From the NCBI GenBank assembly GCA_018398585.1, contig JAGTTD010000022.1, positions 8,967,501-9,031,500 on the forward strand: a DNA stretch of 64,000 nucleotides, in the 5' to 3' direction. The DNA comes from Simmondsia chinensis (Eukaryota; Streptophyta; Magnoliopsida; Caryophyllales; Simmondsiaceae). The notes under the pieces are model-generated. The model saw only the letters and a list, made by a program, of their open reading frames with translations, did not search any database and had not been told where the DNA came from. Made by a program: the position numbers and the translations under genes. This document shows positions 44,629-55,290 of the stretch, piece by piece. How positions within the stretch are numbered: the stretch's first letter is position 1; every line of letters starts with the position of its first letter.

Positions 44629-46166
44629 CACATAAATCGTTAAGATTGGATTGGAGAGCATACTACAGAAAGATTGCTTTAAATATTTAGGTTCTATGGT
44701 CCATCTTGACAGAGAAGTGGACGCAGATGTCAACAACAGGATTAAGATAGGATGGAATAAATAGAGGTTGGGTTCCGCAGTACTATGCGATAGGAAGCAC
44801 CCGTTAAAGCAAAAGGGTAAATACTACAAGACGGTGGTGAGGCCCGCTATGATGTACGGGGCAAAATGCTGGCTAGTCAAGTGTCATCACACGTGGAAGA
44901 TAAAAGTGGCAAAGATGAGGGTATTAAGATGGATATGTGGACACATAAGGAAGGACAAGATTAGAAATAATGTCATAAGAAGTAAAGTAGGCGTCGCATT
45001 GATAGAGGACAAGCTGAGGGAGAAACGATTGCAGTGGTTTGGGCATGTTAGGAGGAGACTCACCAATGCCCCTGTCACGAGATGCGAACAACTCCATATT
45101 ATAGATGGAAAGAGAGGGAGAGGCCGGCCTAAGAAGAGCTGGATGGAGACGATCCGACGGGACCTAGCATATCTCAACATGAATGAAGAGTTGGCCCCAG
45201 ATAAAACTTAGTGGAGGACTGGTATAGGTGTACCAGATGTAGCTAAGTAGGAGAATCGTTCTATAGTAGGCTCGTTCTGTTTACAGAGAATGCCTGGCCG
45301 TGTCCCGGCATGGTTTGGCCTCAAGTGCTTCTAGGGTTTGGTGGAGACTACTCGACAGATGTGAATAAAGGAAGAGGCTTGCCAGGAGATGTGTACAACT
45401 ACGTATAGGGATATCTAATCCTCCACTTGAGATAAAGAAGATAAAGAAGAATTCCATGTGGACAATCCAATAGGATCTCACCTACCTCAACCTGAAAGAA
45501 GACGCGGCCCTAGTTTGAGCTTAGTAGAAGAATACTATAGGATTAACTAATATGGCTGTGTAGGCGCATTCTGCATCAGTAAACTATGGCAGGCTTGTTT
45601 GTGTACATGTAGTACAGGTGTTGGTTTAGTCGCTTAGGACTCCTAGGATCTCGTACGGTAGGGTATAGTGCTACTCTCTACAGTCCACTCTACTCTATTA
45701 CGATACTCCTCGCACCCTCCCACTCTCCCTCCATCTCTCCCTCTTTCATTCTACCCTCCCTTGTCTCTCTCTCTCTTTCTCTTCTCTCTCTCCCTCTCTA
45801 CTCTTTATACGCTCTAACCCCCACTATGATTACACTATGTCACATGTATACCCCCCCCTCCCCCCCTCTTCTTTCATGCTTGTATGCTCTCACGCGCATA
45901 CATACTTAGATGCTTGCATGCTTATTCCATTAATTCATTTGTGAACTCATATATGATTAATTCATTGGTGATGAATTGATTACTTACTTGTAGGCGTAAA
46001 TGCATCCATCCTTAATTGGATTAAATAAAAGGTTGGGGGACGTCGAAAACAGTCTCTTGTTAGGGTCTCACCCTGATGGGGTAAGACTGCGTACATCCTT
46101 CCCCTCCCAGACCTTGCGCGAGCGACAGCCCTTCAGGCACTGGGTTTGTTGTTGTTGTTGTTGTTG
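44629..46166 (+). mobile_element. 5'-truncated RTE-type LINE with (TTG)n tail
   Basis: Flanked by a diverged duplication of about 18 bp (TCACTCTTTAAAGTTTGAG at 44610-44628; TCACTCTTGAAAGATTGAAG at 46167-46186). It has the last part of an RT protein, a long CT-rich 3' region (about 45700-45800) and a tail GGTAAGACTGCGTACATCC...(TTG)n at 46030-46166. It inserted in H's LTR. A second, degenerate copy of the RT C-terminus appears at about 45430-45545. Confidence 0.85.
44640..45245 (+). pseudogene. RTE LINE reverse transcriptase C-terminus
   Basis: FKYLGSMVHLDREVDADVNN, then VLCDRKHPLKQKGKYYKTVV, RPAMMYGAKCW, MRVLRWICGHIRKDKIRNN, RLQWFGHVRRR and GRGRPKKSWMETIRRDLAYL are hallmark blocks of the plant RTE RT/thumb C-terminus. 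A stop at 44762-44764 (Trp expected) splits it. The palm and endonuclease are absent because of 5' truncation. Confidence 0.9.
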
Positions 46167-46591
46167 TCACTCTTGAAAGATTGAAGAATTTCATTGCTTT
46201 AATTCTTTCATTGCTTTAATTTAGTGTAAGGTTGGATCCTGAGGCTACTGTTACAAAAGGGCCGGTTCTAAAGGTTTAGTCTTAAGCCTACGTACAAACA
46301 GACTAGTTTTAAAAGTTAGATCCTAAGCATAGTTTTAAAAGTGATTATCAAGCTTATTTAAAGGTTCAAGTGATGAAGACTAGTCACTTGAGGAGTGAAC
46401 TAGCTTCTAGGTTGGAAGTTAACCACTACAATAATCCTTGTGAATTGTTTTTGTTCTTGCCTTTATTTTTTACATTTCATATTCATTGTTTAGTTTTTCA
46501 ATTTATTTTTTGATTCTTAAAGTTTATATTTTCACTTCATTGCAAAAAAACCTAACTCACCCCCCTCTCGGATTGCTCTTTGGGCCTTCAA

Positions 46592-46605
46592 TTGGTATCA
46601 GATCT
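46592..46605 (+). other. Element H primer-binding site (tRNA-iMet)
   Basis: TTGGTATCAGATCT one base after the LTR. It matches the initiator tRNA-Met complement with one mismatch near the end. Confidence 0.85.
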
Positions 46606-46645
46606 AGTACTCCTTTTTTTTGTCTAACAACCTTAGAGTGATTTT

Positions 46646-46967
46646 GTGGCAAAATTTGCACCTATTTTGGCCGAGGGTCAATTGTTCGACAAGCCTCCTA
46701 TTTTTGACAGTGAAAACGTTTGCGTTTGGAAACTTAGAATGAGAATTTTTATTACTTCTATTGATTTTGACGTGTGGCCAATCATAAAAATGGTTGAATT
46801 TGTTCCTTCAGAAAATGAAGGAAATGCAATTCTTGATAAATTTGAAAATAAGCTATTCAACATGACAAGACCAAGCTTGAGAAAAATTATTATGTGCTAT
46901 TACTCCCGATGTGTTCAACAACAACAACAACAACAGACCCAGTGTCTCAAGGGCTCCCGCAGAAGCG

Positions 46968-47002
<35 letters not shown>

Positions 47003-48052
47003 GATGTATGCAACCTTCCCCCTTCAGGGTATTAAACCTAAAGAGAGGCTGTTTCTGAGAACCCCCGACCTGAGATTCATTCCATCATCGCATCTTAACA
47101 ACCTGTGAGCAAAATGGGGGCAACAATGCATAAGAGCATGACAAAGCATAAAGTGAGTATTACGAAGCATAATGCTCTAGAGGGGACTTTAAGGCAATAT
47201 CATGCGTGACACGTCATGCAAATAAGCAAGTAAGCAAGTAAACAGATAGTAAACACGACATGCACCCTCACAACATAAGGAATTCCATGTACATTCTTTC
47301 TTGATGCTCATGCCCTCTCACTTAGTTAATTACTAGTTAAGCAGGTATATATATATGTCTCTTATGAGAAAAACGCTTAGCAAATTGCTCCTGATGTGTT
47401 CAATCATGTTAAACATGGCAGGACCACAAAGGAGATTTGGGATAAACTTGAATCCACATTTAAAAGAAAGTTGGAGGAAGAATCTCTTGATACAAGTGAA
47501 GAGGAGCTAGTTAATTCGTGTCCCATGGAAATTCATGATGAGAGCATTGCAGAAGATGAGGTACCGATCCATCCTATGCTGAACTTGCTGTTGGATTTAA
47601 TGAATTATGTGAGAAATATAAATAATAAGAAAAGCGTCACAATGATTTCATAATGGGTCTTGAAAATATGGGACTACAAACGAAGTCACAACAACATCTA
47701 TTGTTCAAACTTGAAAGTGAATACTTAAATAAAAAGAACAAGCCTTTGAATGATCAAATCATAAAACTAACTAATAAAAAAATAGTCCTTGAAAGAAAAG
47801 CTTCAATCATATGAAAATGAACAAGGAAAACCCAAGATAAATCAGTATCGAAAGAAAATGAGTATTTAAAAGAAAGAATAGAAGAACTTTCAAAAATCTG
47901 AAACAAATTTTTCAAAAGGCAAGAAATACAAGACAAGATACTCTGTTCTAAAAAACTGGCTTATAATGAAGAAGGAATTAGTTATAGTGGAAATATTCAA
48001 AAGAAAATTTTGAATGTACTTTTCTTCAAAGCCTCCTCACCCTCAACAAACT
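46646..48052 (+). pseudogene. Element H copia gag (UBN2 type), interrupted
   Basis: PPIFDSENVCVWKLRMRIFI and IDFDVWPIIKMVEFVPSENE form the N-terminal part. A retroposon interrupts at 46919-47387. The frame resumes with PDVFNHVKHGRTTKEIWDKL (47389-47450), the UBN2 hallmark. A Lys/Glu/Asn-rich coiled coil with stops runs to 48052, where element D begins. No ATG is in frame at the expected start near 46646 (GTG). The zinc knuckle lies beyond D at 57690. Confidence 0.85.
46919..47387 (-). mobile_element. (TTG)n retroposon in element H gag, minus strand
   Basis: 469 bp bracketed by 16-bp duplications differing at one base (CTCCCGATGTGTTCAA at 46903-46918; CTCCTGATGTGTTCAA at 47388-47403). It starts (CAA)n, the inverse of a (TTG)n tail, followed by the inverse of the GCATACATCAA...GGTAAG-like SINE module. 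It carries a G homopolymer of about 20 at 46981-47000. The H gag frame is continuous across the insertion. Confidence 0.85.
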
Positions 48053-48404
48053 TGTTATGATTGGCTTGAAATAAGAATGTAATCAAGTCATAGTTTCTAA
48101 ATCAATATAATGTCGTGTAATATGTTAAATGGCTTTAGTAGATATTTTTGTTTGATTAGATATTTTTGGCGCTAAGGTCAGTTAAGGCAGTTGCTAGCTT
48201 GTCTTGGTTCAATGTATTAGTTTGCTTATAAGTAGTTGATCAAGTGTAATAATTCAATCATTCAATGAAAATCCAACATAATCTCTTTGAGATATTTCTC
48301 TCTCTCATCTAATTCTCTCTATACTTCTCGTCTTCTTCACTTCTTTTCTCATCTAATATCTTCTTTCACAAGGTTAAGCTTCAAGTTTATCTAGATGTTT
48401 AACA
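48053..48404 (+). repeat. Element D 5' LTR
   Basis: 352 bp, TGTTATG...TTTAACA, followed after one base by the iMet PBS TTGGTATCAGAGCC (48406-48419). Confidence 0.95.
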
Positions 48405-48405
48405 A

Positions 48406-48419
48406 TTGGTATCAGAGCC
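48406..48419 (+). other. Element D primer-binding site (tRNA-iMet)
   Basis: TTGGTATCAGAGCC, complementary to the 3' end of plant initiator tRNA-Met. Confidence 0.93.
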
Positions 48420-48509
48420 TCATTTGGCTTCCCAATTAAACGTGATTTAATATCAAATATCCTAATTGCAAACATAAAATATTGAACTGATTCAAAATTT
48501 GAAAAACAA

Positions 48510-49963
48510 TGGCAAGTCAATCGGTACCAGGAGTTGCAACAAGGTTAGGAGCTGCTACAGTAGGCCAGGATTTTGTCACGAATGCGCAATTAAGCTTTGA
48601 GATGAAGGAGTTCGTTGTTCAATTTTAACAGTCACAAAGTGAAGCCTTAAGGCAATCGCAAAGTGAATTCTTACTTCAGTTTAATCAATAGTTCAAGGAT
48701 CAGTTTGATTATCGAGCTCAGCAAATTGAAGAAAAGATTTCTAATCTAGTTAATCAACAATCACAGGAGTTTGAGGAAAGGTTTAACAGTTGATTTTGTT
48801 AGCAAATGCAACAGATTGATGAGAAATTTGTTGAACTATGAGAGCAATTTAGGAGACAAAATTTGCCTGCTGCTCCAGAACCATTAATACCTACTCGTTT
48901 GTTGCATACAAGCCACCGGTTGAGGCCTGCAGAGGAGGCGAATCCTCAAGTACCTAAGGAGGCTATCAGACATCAAGGTCAAACCCCAGTAGTTGATGTT
49001 AGAACTCACAATCGAATTCAGGAAGTAGATGTAACTGCTAGACAGGATCCATCATTTGATCAAGCTCAATCACAACCTATAAGTTTGAATACAGGACAAG
49101 GTGTTCGTCCCCCTGATCAAGTAGATATTCATAGAACTAATAGTTTGAATGAGGAGCAGTTTGATCGACCTCCTAATCAGTGGAATTAGTAGCGCTTAGG
49201 CAGTAATGAAGTGTCATCCAATAACAGAAGCAGTGGCTATAGACAACCAAGAGTTCGGATTGATTCTTTTGATGGAAAGCAACCTCATCCATTGCCGAGG
49301 AGATGTAATCGTTATTTTCACTTTTATCTCATTGATGAAGCATAAAAGGTACAGATTGCTACTGTTTATCTTCTTGCTGATCATGAGGTATGGCTTTACA
49401 GTTTATTGAAGAGCAATCCTACTCTCTCTTGGACTGATTTCGTGAAAGAACTTTTTGCGCAATATGGAGATGAAGATTCTAATGACATTGTTGATAGATT
49501 TAACAAGGTGGTGCAAGAAACATCTGTGAAAGAGTATATGACAAGGTTTGAGAACCTTACAGCTAGTATGATAACTGAATATCCTCATGCCACTGAATCA
49601 TATTATGTCTCAAGTTTTATAAGTGGCTTAAAGCCCGAAGTTAAGAATCTTGTGAAGGCAATTGATCCAAAGACATTATCCGAGGCTTATGCTAAGGCTA
49701 AGCTATTTGAAGCAACTGTTCTTGCTTCTAATGATGGATCAAGGTGCAGGAGAAGTAGTTCCAAGCAGCGTAAGGGGGCAAATAAGCCCTCACATCCTCG
49801 AGCAAGAGAGAAAGCTACTCAAAGACTATGTTACAAGTGCAATCGGCGTTATCAATTTGGGCACAAATGCAACCCCAAATTCATTATGTCAGTAAGGGCT
49901 AAACATGCTATAGAACAAACTAAAAGTGAAGAATCTAAAGCTGAAGAAGAAGGCTCAGATTAG
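48510..49963 (+). pseudogene. Element D gag
   Basis: ATG at 48510 (MASQSVPGVATRLGAATV). A Q/E-rich coiled coil with several stops follows (48628, 48690, 48792, 48838). FDGKQPHPLPRRCNRYFHFY and an open stretch 49406-49963 carry the core (LKSNPTLSWTDFVKELFAQY, YYVSSFISGLKPEVKNLVKA). The zinc knuckle is CYKCNRRYQFGHKC near 49830-49870, then an acidic tail. Confidence 0.9.
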
Positions 49964-50916
49964 GAATCTCAGGAGGAGATAGTTGATGATGAGGTTGGCA
50001 TTTCAGTTAAGGCGTTAACTAGCAGTGGATCCCATAATACGATTAGAATCAAAGGGAAGGACGGAAAAAGATATGTAATCATCTTGATTGATAGTGGGAG
50101 CACCCACAGCTTCATGGATCCTAAAGTTGTGAAGAAAGTTGGGCATGATGTGATTGAAACTCATCCTCTATTAGTGACAGTCGTTGATGGTAATTCTGTA
50201 CTGACTCAAAACAAATGCTAGGGCTCCCAGTGGTTCATGCAAGATCACAAATTCGAATATGATTTTAGAATCCTATCCTTGGGTGGCTATGATATGGTAT
50301 TAGGAGTAGATTGGATAAGGACTTACAACCCAGTGCTATTTAATTTTGCTAAGCTTACAGTTTCCTTTGAAAGGCAAGGGTCCAAGATCACACTACAAGG
50401 AATGGCAGATCAAGCTCAATTACAGCTCATGAGGGGCAAGAACTTGAAGAAGGGAATTCAGAAGTATGCTACTCAGTGCGTTGGGTAAATGTTTGCAATT
50501 TCGCCTACTGAATTGAATCATCTTCATCAGCCTGAAGTCAAGGAACTGATTGAGGAGTGTGAAGACTTATTTGATTAGCCAAAAGAGCTTCCCCCTAAGA
50601 GGAATCTGGATCATGAAATTCCCCTCAAAGCCAACTCTAAGCCAGTGAGGTTAAGACCTTACAAGTATCCCCATGCTCAGAAGACAGAGATTGAAAAGCA
50701 GATTGATGAATTGCTTAAAATAAGTTTTATAGGACCAAACTATAGTCCCTTTGCTTCCCCTGTCATCTTGGTCAAGAAGAAGGATGGATCAGCTAGAATG
50801 TGCATAGATTATAGACAGCTCAATGCTATGACTGTGAAGGAGAAGTTCCCTATTCCTATAATAGATGATCTGTTAGATGAATTTAATGGGGCACAAGTCT
50901 TCTCCAAGTTGGATCT
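49964..50916 (+). pseudogene. Element D protease and N-terminal RT, cut by element K
   Basis: IILIDSGSTHSFMDPKVVKK at about 50080-50130 is the catalytic protease block, then LGGYDMVLGVDWIRTYNPVL. Stops at 50218-50220, 50486-50488 and 50576-50578. RT starts [20 protein letters not shown] and runs through [20 protein letters not shown] to FSKLDL at 50916, where K begins. The target gatct is at 50912-50916. Confidence 0.92.
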
Positions 50917-51212
50917 TGTCATGTCCCGAGATCAAATTAAGACATGATCTAGGGATAGTAGAATATGAGAGGAGAAAGGAGTGTAGATGATGAGAAAATA
51001 GAGAGAATTTGGGAGAAGAGAAGAGAAAAGTGTCAATTTCATTCATCAATAATGTGGATTACAAGGGAGACTCCCCTACTTATACTAATGCCTCACTTAA
51101 TGAGATACATTGCATCTAGATCCTCTAGCTAACCATCTTATTACATTATTGAGTTACTAATACAAAATCACATCCCGTATCTTGACAATACTAATATAGT
51201 CGGGTCATGACA
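50917..51212 (-). repeat. Element K 3' LTR
   Basis: 296 bp, TGTCATGTCC...GGTCATGACA. Directly followed by the minus-strand PPT (TTGAGAGGGGAGTA, inverse of 51213-51226). Confidence 0.95.
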
Positions 51213-51249
51213 ATACTCCCCTCTCAAGAGATTCTTGTCCTCAAGAATC
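51213..51249 (-). promoter_or_regulatory. Element K polypurine tract and hairpin
   Basis: On the minus strand GATTCTTG-AGGA-CAAGAATC (51249-51230) is a perfect 8-bp stem with tetraloop. The purine tract GAGAGGGGAGTA then abuts the LTR. Confidence 0.78.
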
Positions 51250-51668
51250 TTAGGAGAGAGTTGAAATATTGAAGAACACTTATTGTTGTAGAAGAAAGCT
51301 TGAGTGAGCTGACTGCCTTGCAAATACATACACCAGCAAGAACATGCATGCAACAAGATCTGAAATGCAGCTAAAGAACTCCATATTAATGCAGACTGAG
51401 AAGTAATTCTGGCCCAAACTCCTGTTGTCATTGCTTGCATCTGATTTGGAGAGTTCTACTCTGGTGGTCTGCACAAATCAAACCCAACTAGCCTCACATC
51501 AACAGCCATAGCTTCTTGCAGAGTTGCATTCATGTAAATGAGTCTTTGAGTTCCTTCAGCTTGCTCATCTTGCTGTTGGAACCATCTCTTATCCAAGCCC
51601 CAAACTTCCAAAACTAATTCAACTATGCTATGTTTAAGTCCCAAACCATGTAAACTCTCCAACACATG

Positions 51669-52178
51669 CTATAGCAGCAAAACACCTTCCTTCTTGGCAA
51701 GTGGCTTCAACCCCATGTTGATCCTTCTAAACAAGATCCCTTGGTACTTAAATTCGAATTGATTAATAGGCACTTGAACCTGTTTGCTCACCCCCAACAG
51801 GTCAGCTAATTGCTCTTCAATTCCAAGTCGAAACTGAAGTCTGAAATCAGGAACTTGGCCTTTCTTTTGCACATTAGCCGCTGGAGACACTTGCTCCTTC
51901 ATCGAATCTATTTGTCTTGACTTCTTAAGAGTACAAGCTCCTTCTCCCAGATTAGGAGGAGGCTTGTCACAAGTGCTTGCACTTGGATAAGTCACAACTC
52001 CACACAAATAAAGAAACAAAATAACCCAATCTTGCAAAACATCGAGCTGACAGTGTGCTTTAGCTTGCTTAAGTGTACATCTTTCTTCACCTGGCTTAGG
52101 AGGAGGCTTTATACTCATGTTTGCACTTAGATTAACCTTCTCTCCACAAAAAAACAAAAAAAAAAAAAACACACACAC
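51669..52178 (-). CDS. Element K internal open frame, unrecognised
   Basis: 169 codons on the minus strand, no known domain. It contains two copies of a KPPPxxGEExCTLK motif (IKPPPKPGEERCTLKQAKAH and DKPPPNLGEGACTLKKSRQ), about 40 residues apart, suggesting an internal duplication. It starts in an AC/A-rich simple repeat. Coding status is doubtful. Confidence 0.3.
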   Translation of the reverse strand: MCVFFFFLFFCGEKVNLSANMSIKPPPKPGEERCTLKQAKAHCQLDVLQDWVILFLYLCGVVTYPSASTCDKPPPNLGEGACTLKKSRQIDSMKEQVSPAANVQKKGQVPDFRLQFRLGIEEQLADLLGVSKQVQVPINQFEFKYQGILFRRINMGLKPLAKKEGVLLL

Positions 52179-52468
52179 ACACCTTGTTCTGCATCAGATG
52201 ATACCACAACAGCAACATCTGATTTCCCAACAGAATTTGATTGTCCTGCAGTGAAGATGCTATGATTCTGGCTCAAACTCTGGTGGTCAGTACCCCTCAC
52301 GTTCTAATTCTGCATTATGGCTTGCCATGGACAAGTACTTAGCAGAATCGGTGATGTATTCATTGATGCCATATCGGCACCTTGTGAATTTCCAGCTAAG
52401 CTTATCGATACTGCAATGCTAACTTCTTGATTGCTTACCGATACCTCAGCATGCTCAATTCAAAAATC

Positions 52469-53002
52469 TCACCTGCTCAAACACTCCCTTTTCCTTGTTG
52501 TGCTGCTAAATTCACCATTACTGAACTCAACAATTTGCTCCAAGTCCATTGGTTCAGGTGGCCTATTATTAGTACTCAAGGATGAGTAAGCACCGGCTCC
52601 ACACGCTTGAGCCAACATACACTTCGGCTTCTGAGTTCCCTGGCTTGCAGCAGCAACACTCAAGCTTTGATTCACTTCCAGCTCAGTATTCTGTTGCCAT
52701 TGCTGAATATTGTCCCAAGGAGCATGCAATTCTCCCTTTCCGGGGTCAATTGGTCTCAAACACGCTTGGTCAGTCACCCTATTAACCTCTCGACTGCTCC
52801 TTGTGTGAACTCCCCTATGAAGGCCCTGTAATAACATCTGATTTTGCTGCACATGAACCTCTTTCGCTGCCGTAAAAACTTTCTGACCACAGTCAGCTTG
52901 TTGATTTCGTGAAGATGTCACACACCCTTGAGCAATTGGCTTCTTCTTTTCATTTACACTTGCACTAACACTCATAACAGAATTCCCAGCAACCTCTAGC
53001 AC
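52469..53002 (-). CDS. Element K internal open frame, unrecognised
   Basis: 177 codons, Q/N/S-rich (ARG-poor), with MDLEQIVEFSNGEFSSTTRK near its end. There is no zinc knuckle or gag core. It could be a diverged gag N-terminal region or spacer sequence. Confidence 0.3.
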   Translation of the reverse strand: MLEVAGNSVMSVSASVNEKKKPIAQGCVTSSRNQQADCGQKVFTAAKEVHVQQNQMLLQGLHRGVHTRSSREVNRVTDQACLRPIDPGKGELHAPWDNIQQWQQNTELEVNQSLSVAAASQGTQKPKCMLAQACGAGAYSSLSTNNRPPEPMDLEQIVEFSNGEFSSTTRKRECLSR

Positions 53003-53209
53003 CTTAACCTGCTCATCTTACTACTGAATCACCTCAACTTGATCTAATGAATACATTGATGCCACATTTAATTGATGAGCTAATGCATTTATACACGGAT
53101 TCAATGCTGAGTGTGGTAGGTAAGGAGCTTCCCCTGATACTTGATCAATGTCCTTACATAGCACTTCCCCTTGAGGACTCAATTCCACTTGAGAACTTTG
53201 TCCATTGAG

Positions 53210-53449
53210 CTATTCAAATAAGCCATTGAGCTGACGATGCATTCTTTCGAAATGTCGATCCAACTTTTCCTCCCATGAACGTTGCATTGCAGCAAACTTC
53301 TCCTGCATTCGAAGGCCAAATTGCTCAAACTGATTTGCTTCGATTTTAACTTCCACTTCAGCAATACACCCTGCAGTAACTCTAACAACAGAATCATCAG
53401 CAACATGTTCTGCATTTGAAAGTTCTCCACTGTCGTCTTCATGGTTCAA
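53210..53449 (-). CDS. Element K gag-like coiled-coil fragment
   Basis: 79 codons ending FEQFGLRMQEKFAAMQRSWE and KLDRHFERMHRQLNGLFE. The heptad pattern and F/E/Q/R composition resemble the coiled-coil gag N-termini of elements D and E. This suggests K kept only this part of gag. Confidence 0.4.
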   Translation of the reverse strand: MNHEDDSGELSNAEHVADDSVVRVTAGCIAEVEVKIEANQFEQFGLRMQEKFAAMQRSWEEKLDRHFERMHRQLNGLFE

Positions 53450-53515
53450 GGCTGAATTTGTATCATGGCTGCCAAACTTGGATCCTCTCCTAGCCCTCTT
53501 GATACTTCTTTAGAT

Positions 53516-54232
53516 CTAAGAAAATGCTCCAAGCCTATCAATAGATATCAATAACACCTTAGGCTGCTTTAAGCCCAACCTATTGTACTCATAATGTCTT
53601 CCAAGAACTTCTTCATTTGCCTCAAGTTGTAAAAAATCTGGGGCAATGCCTTTGTAGCTCAAAATTGGCCTCTCCAAGGATCTTAACCTCCTACTTGAGT
53701 AGCATTTCTTTTGGTTGAGGTGAACTATCAAGCTCATTTCAATATCTTGTTGCAATTTGAGCTTAAGTCTCAACTTCCTTGTACTCAATATTCCAATGTA
53801 CACTTGAGACTTAATTGTAGCACCAAAATGTGGTTCCTTAGTTTGTACTTTTGGCTATATTGCTACGATTTTAGATTGTTCTGCATTAATTTGTGGTCCA
53901 CATTCACCAAATACATCCTCACTTGAAGTAGAACTCGAATTACGTGACCATCCAGCAGCAATTGGTTCGATTACAGTCAGATTCCAGTTCAAGCTCGATT
54001 GTTCTTGATCCATTTCAAACATAGCCACTTTACCTCCATAATTTCCAACCAATGCATCACACACAACTTGATTTACTGGTTTTACACTAAGCTGATTCAC
54101 CTTTGCCACATTAAAGCTAGAATAGAATTCATACCTAGCAGAATTAGTTGAATCTTTTGCTGCTAACTTATGTTGCTTACAATGCGGTAACTCTACGCAC
54201 TGTATACTCCTTGCATTCCTCTTGTTTTGCAT
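53516..54232 (-). pseudogene. Element K 5' internal region with two short open frames
   Basis: Open frames at 53516-53803 and 53855-54232 show no known domain (VLGRHYEYNRLGLKQPKVLL in the first). They lie between the gag-like coiled coil and the PBS, where a leader or gag N-terminus would be. No assignment is possible by eye. Confidence 0.3.
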
Positions 54233-54543
54233 TTGAATTTGGAGCTGCTTTTGTACAAATTAATGCTACGATCTCAGCAAGGTCATCTGGAATTTTTGTG
54301 TGAGCTACTGCTTCTGCTGCTGAATCCTTGCACTTTGATCTTGCTGAATTGAATTAACAGCAACCTTACTAACTCCAATTGCTAAGCTCCTTCCGTAAAT
54401 CAGGATTAATTCCATACCTCAACTTAATTAAAGGAAGTTCAATTAAATCGAATGTAAATGCTCAAGGTTCAGCGAAGAAGTAGCTTGATCCAGGTGTATA
54501 CAACAATTTGAAGAACTTCAAATTAATTGATAGCCTAAAACAT

Positions 54544-54556
54544 GGCTCTGATACCA
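54544..54556 (-). other. Element K primer-binding site (tRNA-iMet)
   Basis: The minus strand reads TGGTATCAGAGCC two bases inside the LTR at 54559. Confidence 0.93.
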
Positions 54557-54558
54557 AT

Positions 54559-54854
54559 TGTCATTTCCTAAGATCAACTCAAGACATGACCTAGGGATAG
54601 TAGAATATGAGATGAGAAGGAAGTGAAGAAGATGAGAAAATAGAGAGAATTTTGGAGATGAGAAGAGAAAAGTGTCAATTTCATTCATCAACATTGTGGA
54701 TTACAAGGGAGACTCCCCTACTTATACTAATGCCTCACTTAATTAGATACATTGCATCTAGATCCTCTAGCTAACCATCTTATTAGATCATTAAGTTACT
54801 ACTACTAAATCACATCCCGTATCTTGACAATACTAATATAGTCGGGTCATGACA
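54559..54854 (-). repeat. Element K 5' LTR
   Basis: 296 bp, TGTCATTTCC...GGTCATGACA, same length as the left copy and diverged at roughly twenty positions. Followed by gatct (54855-54859). Confidence 0.95.
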
Positions 54855-55290
54855 GATCTATGGCAAGGCTACCATCAGATAAGGGTGTTGGAGCATGATG
54901 TGTGTAAAACAGCTTTCAGGACTCATCATGGACACTGTGAGTTTGTGGTTATGCATTTTGATTTAACCATTGCTCCAGCCACCTTTCAAGCATTAATGAA
55001 TGATGTATTCAAGCAGTTTTTGAGGAGATTTGTTCTATTTTTTTTTCGATGAAATTCTGATCTACAGCACTTCCTATGAGGACCATATGAAACATTTAAG
55101 AATGGTGTTCATGGTTATGCGCAAAAATAAGTTGTATGCTAAATTGTCTAAATGTTCCTTTGCTCAGTCTCAGATATAGTATTTAGGACATGTAATTTCA
55201 AGCAAAGGAGTTTCCACTGACCCATCTAAGGTACAAGTTGTGGAAGATTGGCCTGTGCCTATGACATTAAAGTAGTTAAGGGGTTTCTTG
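54855..55290 (+). pseudogene. Element D RT, C-terminal half
   Basis: RT resumes with [20 protein letters not shown]. The catalytic block near 55035-55060 reads [10 protein letters not shown]: the second Asp of the DD pair is Glu, which should disable polymerisation. LYAKLSKCSFAQSQI, a stop, then YLGHVISSKGVSTDPSK follow. Another stop lies at 55273-55275 before LRGFLGF. Confidence 0.9.

Larger units (their letters stand above)
43805..46590 (+). repeat. Element H 5' LTR (remainder), interrupted by the RTE LINE
   Basis: Continues the TGTTGATAC start left of G. TATAAATA at 44402-44409. A 16-bp palindrome TGTGTGTCGACACACA lies at 44295-44310 in U3. The LINE occupies 44629-46166. U5 ends with AACCTAACTCACCCCCCTC and GGGCCTTCA at 46590, the typical copia LTR end just before the PBS. 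Confidence 0.82.
50917..54854 (-). mobile_element. Element K: non-autonomous Reina-related LTR element
   Basis: LTRs of 296 bp at 50917-51212 and 54559-54854 (TGTCAT...CATGACA), with target duplication gatct at 50912-50916 and 54855-54859. The minus-strand PBS is next to the right LTR and the hairpin plus PPT next to the left. The 3.3-kb interior has short open frames but no protease, RT or integrase. The ends (PBS, AGGA-loop hairpin, PPT) resemble the Reina-like elements, which could supply enzymes in trans. Element L at 62253 is a relative. Confidence 0.92.

Noticed and set aside
46981..47000. Long G homopolymer as a regulatory or G-quadruplex element
   Set aside because: A single run inside a retroposon, next to a T run, is more likely slippage or sequencing artefact than function.
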